Origin: Nitrospirales bacterium
GTDB taxonomy: Bacteria > Nitrospirota > Nitrospiria > Nitrospirales > UBA8639
DNA length: 51,771 bases
Direction: 5' to 3'
Assembly: GCA_021604105.1 (NCBI GenBank)
Contig: BQIW01000026.1
Location: 1-51,771, forward strand
This document shows positions 24,139 to 32,277 of the stretch, in pieces. Under the pieces are notes generated by a model. It made no database searches and was not told where the DNA came from. It worked only from the letters and a program-made list of their open reading frames with translations. Numbering within the stretch: the stretch's first letter is position 1; every line of letters begins with the position of its first letter. The position numbers and the translations under genes are program-made.

Positions 24139-24169
24139 TAGGCCTTTTGCGCTAATCATTAGGCCTTTT
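24139..24169 (-). promoter_or_regulatory. Two direct repeats upstream of the promoter (possible activator site)
   Basis: The ten-base sequence TAGGCCTTTT (plus-strand reading) occurs at 24139-24148 and 24160-24169. The repeats are 21 bases start to start, i.e. two helical turns, and begin 17 bases upstream of the -35 box. Same-face tandem sites at about -55 and -78 are the classical arrangement for an activator or response regulator. Confidence 0.45.
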
Positions 24170-24247
24170 AGTTCGCGGAAATCTGAAAAGATTTGAGCAG
24201 ACGAAAGTGCCCGTAAAGTCAACAAAATGGACACCGGACAGCGTCGC

Positions 24248-26257
24248 TCATTTTTGAACAGGATCCCTAAGTACGGCCATCATGTCAGCCACACTCTTTT
24301 TCATGTCCTCTGCTTGAAAGACCGGGGCTGAACACATCCGGTCAGTACAAACAAACGCGACGGGTCGTTCGTCATAGGGAAAAGTAATGTCACCCCATTT
24401 CGGCGGTCCTTCATCGGGGTCAAACCTTTTCACAATTTTTCCAGGGCAAAACATTCGCTGGCCTTCCACCAATAGGATTTTGGTCATGGCATCATCAAAA
24501 TTTCCCACCACCGCAATATGAATAGGAATTCGGAACCATTGATCAATAGCCAATCCCGACAATGCAAGGGGAAGAGGTTGCCGGGACATGACCATGACCT
24601 TCAAGGTGTTCTCAGCAATGAAACGATACCTAGGCTCCTCGGTCAAATGGAAAAGGTCAAGGTACCAGAGGACAGCTTGAAAATTCTCCTTTACCGGTTT
24701 GGTTGGGAAGTTCAGAAGACCCAATGTCCCTGGCATTTGTGGATGATCAAAAAATCCCCCATTCGCCGAATCGTGCAATAACCGCTGACTCACTTCGGCA
24801 AGGATTTCAGATTTTTGCAAAAATTGAGACTTTCCCGTCACTCTATAGGCTTCAAGTAACGCTTGACCAAAAAATATGTGATCCGATAATAAACCAGAAA
24901 GGTTGGGCTCGTTCCCCGCCCCGCCATGAGCAAGTCCCTTGTCCACGTCAAACCGTTGGTCAAACAACCGGCTCAATATCTGAAGGGCCCTTTCCCCTAT
25001 CTCGACGTTGTCCAACACCACGGAGGCATGCAAATAGGCCCAGGCCATCAACGCATTACTTCCTGTGAAAATCCGTCGGTCCACATACGGGATACCGATG
25101 GCCAATCGCTTGCTCTCATTGAGAGCATAGTACTCGGCCCCTGACATGGACAATCTCCCTTCAGTGCCTCTGACGTCGGCGTCTTGACTTTCATACAACA
25201 ACCCCGTTTGCGGGTCGGTTAAAAACCGCGAAACATATTCAATGATCGCCAAGGCTATGCGTTGGAACTGAAAATCTCCCGTCAGTTGGAAGGCTTCCAC
25301 ATAATTGCGAAGATTCAAAGCTTGAATCGACAACATTTTTTCAAAATGCGGTTGGCTCCAATCGGCCTGTTCAGCATAGCGGTAAAACCCGCCCCAAACG
25401 GGATCATGTAAGCCCACTTGTTTTTTTAATGTATCCAATCCTATCGTGAGTAATCCTGGATCATCCTCAAAAAAACCATGGGCCAAAACCATCTGGATGG
25501 CTTCGGGTTCAAAAAATTTTGGGGCATCCCTAAATCCTCCATTAATTGGGTCAAATTGGACTCTCATCATCTCCACACTTTGCTTGACCATAACGGGCTG
25601 AAGCACATTCTCTCTGGAAGGATCGGCTTCCACCTTCTCTTTTACCCGCTCCCAAAACTGAGAGGCTTCCTCGAGCAACACAGCCTTGTCGGTTACATAG
25701 ATAGACTGCACCTCAAGAAGCATGGATTCCATTTCCTCAGAATTCAAGGCATTGGCTTGAAAAAGAATTTCTCCAGTCGGTAAGAGGACATTGGTCGTCG
25801 GCCATCCTCCCGCTCGGTAGCGAGCATCTAAATCTGGACGCTGATCAGTATCCACCCGAACAGGAATAAATTTGGTATTGAGCAATTGTACGATACGAGG
25901 GTTGATGTAAGTTGTCTGGTCCATCACATGGCAAGCATGGCACCATACCGCGGTGAGATCCAAAATTATTAATTTATCTTCGGCCTGCGCACGTTCAAAT
26001 GCATCAGGTCCCCATTCATGCCATTGAACAATTGGATGGTCGACAGATTCACCATGAGGCCGTATTTCCGCATGAAGGGGACTGATGAGAAGCAACACGC
26101 TGAGTCCAGCCCCCATCCACAATCTGCAACCTCCCCGGACACGACGCGAGTCAGTCCTACCCACAGTCCTTAGGACAAATGCCAACTTGATGGTCGTGAA
26201 ACTGAATAGGTCGAGAGTGGAGCTGTGCCTAAAACACTGCACAATTTGGTGAAACAT
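24248..26257 (-). CDS. DUF255 thioredoxin-domain protein (YyaL/SSP411 family), exported
   Basis: The 669-aa product begins with an export signal (WMGAGLSVLLLISPLHAEI) after a basic stretch. The thioredoxin-like domain follows: WHEWGPDAFERA, LTAVWCHACHVMDQTTY with a CHAC site, then VRVDTDQRPDLDARY and GGWPTTNVLLPTGE. The rest is an (alpha/alpha)6 barrel with PHFEKMLSIQALNL and LLYESQDADV, as in YyaL/SSP411. Most YyaL proteins are cytoplasmic, so a signal peptide is notable. The function of the family is unknown; a role in periplasmic Cys or cofactor handling is inferred. Start 26257 has AAGGGTG upstream. TTG 26122, after GGAGG, would give a more compact signal peptide. Confidence 0.8.
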   Translation of the reverse strand: MFHQIVQCFRHSSTLDLFSFTTIKLAFVLRTVGRTDSRRVRGGCRLWMGAGLSVLLLISPLHAEIRPHGESVDHPIVQWHEWGPDAFERAQAEDKLIILDLTAVWCHACHVMDQTTYINPRIVQLLNTKFIPVRVDTDQRPDLDARYRAGGWPTTNVLLPTGEILFQANALNSEEMESMLLEVQSIYVTDKAVLLEEASQFWERVKEKVEADPSRENVLQPVMVKQSVEMMRVQFDPINGGFRDAPKFFEPEAIQMVLAHGFFEDDPGLLTIGLDTLKKQVGLHDPVWGGFYRYAEQADWSQPHFEKMLSIQALNLRNYVEAFQLTGDFQFQRIALAIIEYVSRFLTDPQTGLLYESQDADVRGTEGRLSMSGAEYYALNESKRLAIGIPYVDRRIFTGSNALMAWAYLHASVVLDNVEIGERALQILSRLFDQRFDVDKGLAHGGAGNEPNLSGLLSDHIFFGQALLEAYRVTGKSQFLQKSEILAEVSQRLLHDSANGGFFDHPQMPGTLGLLNFPTKPVKENFQAVLWYLDLFHLTEEPRYRFIAENTLKVMVMSRQPLPLALSGLAIDQWFRIPIHIAVVGNFDDAMTKILLVEGQRMFCPGKIVKRFDPDEGPPKWGDITFPYDERPVAFVCTDRMCSAPVFQAEDMKKSVADMMAVLRDPVQK

Positions 26258-26329
26258 GTTTACACCCTTTTTCTGGTCCTATCCTGTCCATCTTCAGGAA
26301 GACCTCTTTTAGGGCCGCAAACAAAACGG

Positions 26330-27685
26330 TTAAAGACCGATCTCCTTATCCAAAATCCTCACAATGGCTGCAGCGGCAGTCACCCGCACCGCCTCATCAG
26401 TGTCCCGAAGGATGCGCTTTAACGTCGGGAGGAGCGTACGATCACCAATACGACCCAGTGCGCGGGAGGCCCCAATTCTCGGACGAGGCAATGGATCATT
26501 GAGAGCGAAGATAAGAACATTTAGGACGTCAGGACCTTTTCCATTTCCAAGCGCCTTGACCGCACCCGACCGAATGGCTGGATTTTGGTCATTGAGGAGA
26601 TGCCGAACGGTATCCTTGACCGCTGAATAAGGCGCTCCAGATCGTAGCAATGACGCTACGGCCGCCGCCTGCACACCGGAATTCGAATCGGCCAACGCCC
26701 TGGTTAACGGGGTTAACACTTGATGTTGTTCGTAATACCCCATGCTGAAAGCTGCGACACTCCGCACCGCAGGAATACGATCAAATAAAACTGCCTTCAG
26801 TGTCGGCAAAGATTCAGGCGCTTGCAATTTCCCCAAGGCTGCAATGGCTGCGGCACGGATAGAGGGCTGAGAATCGGAAATGGTCTTTTCCAATATCGGT
26901 ATCGCACGAGGATCCCCTAATTCACCAAATGCACGGATAGCCGCGCCCCTTTCATAACCTTCCTTACTTGTCGCCCCTTGCTCCAAACGAGCCCAGTATT
27001 CCTTGTGACCCAGCTCATATAATGCCCTTGCTGCCGCGATTTGGACAAGATGCTGCTCATCATCCAACGATGGCCTGATGAGGGGCACGAGGCTCCTATC
27101 GCCAGATTTTCCAAGCCCAATTAAAACCGTTGCCCGCACCAAACCGGCTCCGTCTTTCAAGGCTTCACGAAATACCTTGGAACGCTGCCCGGCTTTTCTT
27201 TGTCCTAAGGCTTCTGCCACCAAGGCTCTAATCATGCCGGTTTCATCAGTTAAGCCTTTTTCTAAATATTCCACAATCTTATCAGATTCGATTTCCTTTA
27301 ATGCCGTATAGGCCGCACCTCGCATTTGTTCCCGCATATCGGAACGGACAGGCAATATACTGGCAATGGCGACCTGCCGTAACAACGGTTCATCTTCCCG
27401 CTTTGTCCCTGCAATGATTTTCTCATAGACCTCAATGGCTTCGGGGGTCTTTCCCAGGCTAGCTAACGCAAGGATATATAGACGTGAAGCCTGCGAGACG
27501 GGAGCGTTCTCTTTGTGTAAAGGCTTAACAAGGTCGACGACCTGTTGAAATTGTCCCTGGTCGTAAGCTTGTTGCGCCTGAACAAGAGTTGAATCATGTG
27601 ACTCTTTCGCCAAATCTTTCGCCCAAACCACACCTGAGTAAACCCACAGAACACTGAGAATAAGCATAACAGTGAAACGATTCAT
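26330..27685 (-). CDS. Exported TPR and HEAT-repeat protein
   Basis: The 451-aa product has a signal peptide (LILSVLWVYSGVVWA|KD), a TPR-like pair of helices (AYDQGQFQQVVDLV...KTPEAIEVYEKI), and then about a dozen PBS-lyase-type HEAT repeats with the recurring pattern of AxxALGxxGDxxxxPxLxxxLxDxxxxVRxxA, for example VRATVLIGLGKSGDRSLVPLI and PRIGASRALGRIGDRTLLP. It forms a helical solenoid for protein binding, likely in the periplasm. It lies in the operon of the cupredoxins and the DUF255 protein, so it may be a scaffold for their maturation; this is inference. Confidence 0.85.
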   Translation of the reverse strand: MNRFTVMLILSVLWVYSGVVWAKDLAKESHDSTLVQAQQAYDQGQFQQVVDLVKPLHKENAPVSQASRLYILALASLGKTPEAIEVYEKIIAGTKREDEPLLRQVAIASILPVRSDMREQMRGAAYTALKEIESDKIVEYLEKGLTDETGMIRALVAEALGQRKAGQRSKVFREALKDGAGLVRATVLIGLGKSGDRSLVPLIRPSLDDEQHLVQIAAARALYELGHKEYWARLEQGATSKEGYERGAAIRAFGELGDPRAIPILEKTISDSQPSIRAAAIAALGKLQAPESLPTLKAVLFDRIPAVRSVAAFSMGYYEQHQVLTPLTRALADSNSGVQAAAVASLLRSGAPYSAVKDTVRHLLNDQNPAIRSGAVKALGNGKGPDVLNVLIFALNDPLPRPRIGASRALGRIGDRTLLPTLKRILRDTDEAVRVTAAAAIVRILDKEIGL

Positions 27686-27725
27686 TCTTTATTGTTTACC
27701 CCCATCTCCTAGCCATACCATGTTT

Positions 27726-28400
27726 CTACCCTCTCGGAACCGGCACTTCCTGGGCCTCAATAATTCGATAGCCCAAAGGCGCTTCAAAATAATAATCTGG
27801 TTGCGAAGAAAGTACCACATGATGATATTCCACAAACCAATCCCGATCCTGACTTAAGACCTTCAGGAGAATCTCTCGTTGAGGATCCACCCATTCGAAA
27901 TATCGTTCCATTTGGCCGGACCGATCTTTGACCTCCACATCATAAAGCAGGGCTGGTTGATCGCCTACCACCGAATCCCCAATAACCGTCCGACTCGTCT
28001 CTCCCTCCAACCGTATTGAAAATGGTAACAAATAATCCAAAGTTAAGGGAACGCTCACAATCATTCGGCGTTGCGAAAACACATACCAGGTTTTTTGTTC
28101 ATCCAATCGAATAATGAGGACACTCGCATAGCCTAACTCTGTTCGAATTCCCCCTGCCGGTTCAATGCGATACCGGTCCTTTTTCACAAACAACTGGGCA
28201 TTGGAAAGACGTCCTCCTGTTTTCCACATCAATTTCGCCGAAAACTCTTGGGGACCCTGGCGGTCGAAATGGGGAGAGCCGGGAAAGCCCCATGCCAACG
28301 GAAACCAAGGCACCATTCCAACAATGGCACAAACGACCAGGCCCGACAATTTCTTATCACAAGTTCGGAAGAGAAGAAGGGAAAAGTCTATCCATTTCAT
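27726..28400 (-). CDS. LolA-like outer-membrane-lipoprotein-sorting fold protein
   Basis: The 224-aa product has an N-terminal hydrophobic segment (LVVCAIVGMVPWFPLAWG) and then a beta-rich domain: FSAKLMWKTGGRLSNAQLFVKKDRYRIE, KTWYVFSQRRMIVSV, and SGQMERYFEWVDPQREILLKVLSQDRDW. This resembles the LolA/LppX/DUF4412 fold, which holds lipids or hydrophobic ligands in the periplasm. It starts within the last codons of the upstream cupredoxin gene (ATGA overlap), so the two are translated together. No specific function can be given. Confidence 0.65.
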   Translation of the reverse strand: MKWIDFSLLLFRTCDKKLSGLVVCAIVGMVPWFPLAWGFPGSPHFDRQGPQEFSAKLMWKTGGRLSNAQLFVKKDRYRIEPAGGIRTELGYASVLIIRLDEQKTWYVFSQRRMIVSVPLTLDYLLPFSIRLEGETSRTVIGDSVVGDQPALLYDVEVKDRSGQMERYFEWVDPQREILLKVLSQDRDWFVEYHHVVLSSQPDYYFEAPLGYRIIEAQEVPVPRG

Positions 28401-29317
28401 GGCCTTTGGTGTTCAACCAGAGGCTCTATCAGAACAGGGTGGCCTAGGGCGCCGGCGGTAAACCGAGGCGGGGTCTGTAGGGTATGCGCTGTCCAACGAC
28501 CCACGGGGGATTCCAAGGAAAAATCCCTACGCACGGTCTGGTTTGGTTTCACGGAAACATCATGAACCAACTCCTGTTTTACACTGGGATGCCAGGCCCG
28601 AATACGATAATCTCCAGGCGGGAGGGACGAAATAACATAATCACCACTTTCATTGGTAAAGCTGAAATAGGGGTTATCCACCGCAATCGCCCAGCTTTCC
28701 ATGTAGGCGTGAAACCCGCACTGCATCACAAAGGTTTTACGTCCTTTGCTCAATTGAAATTGATGAACCAGAGATTGCCCCGGTTGATGCTCATGCGTCG
28801 CATGAATGTTCTCGCGTTGGTGTCGAGGATTAAATGGCAGAGGAGAATTAAATAACACCCGTGTCCCTTGGCTCAATGACGTCTCATAAGCTTGAATATC
28901 ATGCATGACCGGATCCATATTTACCACTTCAATCCCATGTCCATCACGCACCACCGTCGTAAAAGGGAGAAATTGACAATCCCGGGCTTCCACCTTCGGA
29001 ATAGAAAGGGAAAAAGGTTTTCCGGCACTCACGCCTTCAACCACGATCACGACCCCTTGCAATTGATTATCATCATTTACCACAAAATCCTTAAGGAGCC
29101 GCCAGCCCTGCCCATCAGAAATCCTGCCACAATACTCTGGATCAGGGAACGTCACCAGGTTATAGGCCTTAGGAGAAGGCGGAATGCCCTTGAGGGTCAC
29201 CGTTCCGACAATGGTTGCCCCGTCCGTAACGTCAATTACTTCATAAGCGAAAGCGGTCGAACTGGTGACCCAGAGGAGACCGAACACGATAATTTTTACA
29301 ACTCGATTGATGTTCAT
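28397..29317 (-). CDS. Secreted cupredoxin / carboxypeptidase-regulatory-like protein
   Basis: The 306-aa product has a signal peptide ending VTSSTAFAYE, a first beta domain (GTVTLKGIPPSPKAYNLVTF) with conserved YCGRIS and DCQFLPF Cys residues, and a blue-copper set: His in NMDPVMHDIQAYE and MQCGFHAYMESW (C-x2-H-x2-M). A carboxypeptidase-regulatory-like repeat (GDYVISSLPPGDYRIRAWHP) follows. The insert between the first His and the Cys is long and His-rich (HQRENIHATHEHQPG), which might bind extra metal. It is a close paralogue of the next gene upstream and a more distant one of the 264-aa protein. Confidence 0.85.
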   Translation of the reverse strand: MNINRVVKIIVFGLLWVTSSTAFAYEVIDVTDGATIVGTVTLKGIPPSPKAYNLVTFPDPEYCGRISDGQGWRLLKDFVVNDDNQLQGVVIVVEGVSAGKPFSLSIPKVEARDCQFLPFTTVVRDGHGIEVVNMDPVMHDIQAYETSLSQGTRVLFNSPLPFNPRHQRENIHATHEHQPGQSLVHQFQLSKGRKTFVMQCGFHAYMESWAIAVDNPYFSFTNESGDYVISSLPPGDYRIRAWHPSVKQELVHDVSVKPNQTVRRDFSLESPVGRWTAHTLQTPPRFTAGALGHPVLIEPLVEHQRP

Positions 29318-29332
29318 GATTATCCCATTTTC

Positions 29333-30250
29333 TCAGGGAACTTGGCGTCGTAACGATGGTACAATCTCAACACCCTCTCCCAGCATCTCAAGGCCAAAAT
29401 GCGGATTCTCCTGCATTTCATGCACGCTTCGCCGACCTTGGGGAGCCTCATATTGAAAATCTAATGTCAGCGTTTTCCCCGATTCCACATGAACCGTTTT
29501 TTTCAAATAGGTTTTCATACCAGGATGCCAGACAGCCACTTCATATTCTCCTGCAGGAATATCCCCAATTTCATAAGCTCCATCCTCTTTGGTAATCGAA
29601 TAATAGGGATTTTCCACCACTACTCCCCATGAAAACATATAGGGATGAAAACCACACTGCATGACAAACACATTTCGCCCCTTCCGCAAATGGATTTTTT
29701 CAATCATCGGTTTTCCAGGCAGATGGGTATGGACATTTTTTCCAAACATACCAACCACATCATGAAAGGGGTTCATGGGTAATGGACGATTAAATAATAC
29801 CCTGGCCCCTCGCTCTCTCGCAGTTTCATATCCCTGAATATCATGTTCTACCGGATCCATATTAATCACGGTTATTTCATCCTGATCACGTAGCACATTG
29901 ACGAATGGCAAAAAATCACAATCAATTGCCTCTACCTCTACCTTTGGCAAAGAAAACGGTTTCCCCTTTTCTACCCCTTTCACCATCACTACTGCATCCT
30001 TTAACGACCCCTGGGACCCAATAATAAAATCCTCAACAATGCGCCACCCTGTTCCGGTGGAAATTCTTCCACAATATACGGCATCCGGGATGGTGACGAG
30101 ATTAAACGCCATCGGTCTTGGGCTTTCCCCAAGAATGCGAACATGCCCTTGAATTGTCCCTCCATTACTGACCGGGCTCTCCTGATAAGCCAACCCCATG
30201 GATGACACATTCATCAGGGATATCACGATCACCATAACCCTCATCCTCAT
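29333..30250 (-). CDS. Secreted cupredoxin / carboxypeptidase-regulatory-like protein
   Basis: This is a paralogue of the 306-aa protein. I place the start at ATG 30250 because AAGGAGG precedes it and a signal peptide follows directly (MRMRVMVIVISLMNVSSMGLAYQ); the open frame extends 39 codons further upstream without a ribosome binding site. Key residues are YCGRIS and DCDFLPF Cys, His in NMDPVEHDIQGYE, and MQCGFHPYMFSW (C-x2-H-x2-M). A carboxypeptidase-regulatory-like repeat (GAYEIGDIPAGEYEVAVWHP) closes the domain. Tandem paralogues like these suggest electron carriers with different potentials or partners. It is the first gene of the 24248-30250 operon. Confidence 0.85.
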   Translation of the reverse strand: MRMRVMVIVISLMNVSSMGLAYQESPVSNGGTIQGHVRILGESPRPMAFNLVTIPDAVYCGRISTGTGWRIVEDFIIGSQGSLKDAVVMVKGVEKGKPFSLPKVEVEAIDCDFLPFVNVLRDQDEITVINMDPVEHDIQGYETARERGARVLFNRPLPMNPFHDVVGMFGKNVHTHLPGKPMIEKIHLRKGRNVFVMQCGFHPYMFSWGVVVENPYYSITKEDGAYEIGDIPAGEYEVAVWHPGMKTYLKKTVHVESGKTLTLDFQYEAPQGRRSVHEMQENPHFGLEMLGEGVEIVPSLRRQVP

Positions 30251-30619
30251 TCCAACTCCCTCCTTCCTATCACTGCCCGCCAATAAATAGCTTTGTATGT
30301 GTGATCTCTGTCTGCTTTCCCAAAATACTATAAGGTCGAATAACCCCGACCTCATGGGACGACACACTCACGCCTCTGAACCGTTCATCCGAACGCCTCC
30401 TTAGAGTATACCGGACTCTCCTTTTGGACCTCCCTCCTCTCACATCACCCTACCCGATTCCGATCATCGCACATTCAAGTCTAAGACTTTTGGATAACGC
30501 AAACCCTCTGAAGTTAGTACAGTGCACGACATTCAGGAAAAAGAGTTTTTGGGAATAAAAAGATTTGTGAGAGGGAACGGACTCCAGCTCGGTAACGAGA
30601 AAACATCCACTTCTCACCT
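30251..30619 (-). promoter_or_regulatory. Intergenic region with the likely promoter of the cupredoxin operon
   Basis: No gene is visible. On the minus strand a -10 candidate TATAGT occupies 30332-30327. Directly upstream is an inverted repeat, GGTCG-8-CGACC (30334-30351), in the place where a -35 box would be, and no good -35 sequence is present. That arrangement fits an activator- or repressor-controlled promoter. The stretch 30420-30619 shows nothing further. Confidence 0.35.
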
Positions 30620-31561
30620 TCAAGGAGTGGAGATCGAATGGGTAAGATCATCGTTCAACCCAGCAGCACACCGAAAGCCAAGCCAGTTGGCCTGTGTTTC
30701 GGGAGCTGTTCCATTGCGTTGGGCTGTCCGCACGGTCGGAGTACTATCCATCCAACCACCTCCACGAAATACTCTATGGTCACCGGTAGACGGTCCTTGA
30801 GGATTCCGGTCCGGAGCCGTCTGATAATAGGCCGGATCATACCAATCACTCACCCATTCTGCGACATTCCCGGCCATTTGAAAAACGTTATAGGGACTCT
30901 TCCCGATTTCATACTTATCAACAGAAATAATAGGAGGATACAGAAGTAACCGTTCGGGACGATCACGGACAGGACCGGATATGCCCGATCTTCCGAAATT
31001 GGCTCGTGTCAGACCTGCAGGCGTATTTCCCCACGGATAAATTCGTGCATCCGTTCCCCTGGCTGCTTTTTCCCACTCTGCTTCCGTAGGGAGTCGTTTC
31101 CCTGCCCACCGGCAATAGGCATCAGCTTCATACCAAGTCACATGCATCACGGGATGATGGGCCATACTCTCCTGAAAGTTTCCCCCGTCAAATTTCCAGT
31201 CCGGCAATGGCGGACGGCCCGTATCCACGACAAAACGCAAATATGCCAATGCGGTGACTTCATAGGCATCAATTTCAAAAGCATCCAGATACACCTGGTG
31301 TTGAGGCATCTCAGGCCGATAAGCCTTCCTATCAATTTTCTTGTTACTTCCCATGGTGAACCATCCGGCAGGAACCACCACTCTCTTTTCTTTGATAGGC
31401 CATTGGGCCCGCTCCAAAGCCAATTTTTTGCCCTCCTCCGTCCACTCCGGCCGAATGTCGGACACGTCCAGTGCCCATGCCATCAGCCCGGACATCAGGG
31501 TAAAGCCAGCCACCAACAAGCCCATTGTAACAAGGCACTTTCTACTTCGTCTTTCACGCAT
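30620..31561 (-). CDS. SUMF1/FGE-domain protein, secreted
   Basis: The 313-aa product has a signal peptide (LVTMGLLVAGFTLMSGLMAWALD), a Trp-containing helical segment and a full FGE-sulfatase domain: VVVPAGWFTMGSNK, EIDAYEVTALAYLRFV, VTWYEADAYCRWAGKRLPTE, MAGNVAEWVSDWYDP, FRGGGWMDSTPTVRT and LGFRCAAG. The catalytic Cys pair of FGE is absent after the RGGGW strand, as in the other two paralogues here. GGAGGGAG lies before the ATG. It is isolated between the cupredoxin operon and the repeat element. Its function is unknown; a ligand-binding or ergothioneine-synthase-like iron role is possible. Confidence 0.8.
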   Translation of the reverse strand: MRERRSRKCLVTMGLLVAGFTLMSGLMAWALDVSDIRPEWTEEGKKLALERAQWPIKEKRVVVPAGWFTMGSNKKIDRKAYRPEMPQHQVYLDAFEIDAYEVTALAYLRFVVDTGRPPLPDWKFDGGNFQESMAHHPVMHVTWYEADAYCRWAGKRLPTEAEWEKAARGTDARIYPWGNTPAGLTRANFGRSGISGPVRDRPERLLLYPPIISVDKYEIGKSPYNVFQMAGNVAEWVSDWYDPAYYQTAPDRNPQGPSTGDHRVFRGGGWMDSTPTVRTAQRNGTAPETQANWLGFRCAAGLNDDLTHSISTP

Positions 31562-31938
31562 AGACTCCCTCCAAATTCATCCAACGACTAAGACGCCACT
31601 GATGGAAAAATTGGAGAATTCACCATCCCCAAGACGACCACTGATCTTTCCATGTCGTTCGAGGAAGAAGGCATTTGCTGGGACCCCCAATATTTTTATG
31701 TCAGCATGGTCCGTTCTTTTTTTTGGACCAAATCGTAGCTTCACCTTATAGTGAGGTCAAGCCGTCTGAGACGACGATCCTCATCGTCTTGCCCTCAAAG
31801 CCTAAATCGGTTTCATCCAAAGTCGGCTGGATTCAAAAAAGGAAAAGTGAAATAGATTTTAGAAATATCTTATACATCAGAAAGGTTTCCGATATGAACA
31901 TTATAACAATTGATTTGATGGCATTTTCAAATTTCCTT
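31562..31938. other. Intergenic region upstream of the SUMF1-like gene
   Basis: I see no supported gene. The part nearest 31562 must hold the promoter of the minus-strand SUMF1-like gene, but no convincing -35/-10 pair stands out. A small hairpin (GACGAT/ATCGTC) is present near 31775. The last 100 bases are A+T-rich. Confidence 0.4.
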
Positions 31939-32145
31939 TAATGGGAGTGTTGAAAAATGCCGCCAGCGGCGTTCTCGCCCCTAGGCCGTGCTCACGTACT
32001 CCTCCGTACGCTCCGCTCGTCCAAGCGGCTGCGGCCTTGCTGGAACCGCCTTTTTGAACACTCCACTATTTTTCTCGGGTGAACATCCGTGACTCAGAAG
32101 CGAATGTAACGGCTAAAATTTTACAATATTCAACAGTCCCTTAAT
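31939..32145. repeat. Nested inverted-repeat element (MITE/REP-like)
   Basis: The left end (TAATGGGAGTGTTGAAAAATG, from 31940) is matched by two inverted right ends: an inner one at about 32045-32065 (CGCCTTTTTGAACACTCCA) and an outer one at about 32122-32145 (CAATATTCAACAGTCCCTTAA). Inside is a G+C-rich core with local palindromes (GTACTCCTCCGTAC). A+T-rich TTTAAT/TTAATTTAA sequence lies at both outer borders. There is no ORF, so it would be non-autonomous. Elements with GTTGAAAAA ends and a similar core are, as I recall, common between genes in Nitrospira genomes; I cannot verify this here. Confidence 0.65.
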
Positions 32146-32205
32146 TTAAATGGAATTGTGATTAGCTTGACTTGAGAGAATCAAAGACGCTCGTTTTAAT
32201 GACCA

Positions 32206-32248
32206 TAAAAAAAATAAAAAAATGGGGGATTCTTGCGAATCCCCCATT
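32206..32248 (-). terminator. Rho-independent terminator of the multicopper oxidase gene
   Basis: A perfect 12-bp stem (AATGGGGGATTC and complement, 32221-32248) with a 4-base loop is followed on the minus strand by T7-A-T8. It lies 30 bases past the oxidase stop codon. Confidence 0.92.
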
Positions 32249-32277
32249 CGTGAAACCTCAAAATAATGAAAATGGTT

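Noticed and set aside
23971-24234. 87-codon minus-strand frame
   Set aside because: It runs across the promoter and direct repeats of the cupredoxin gene and has no ribosome binding site or family likeness.
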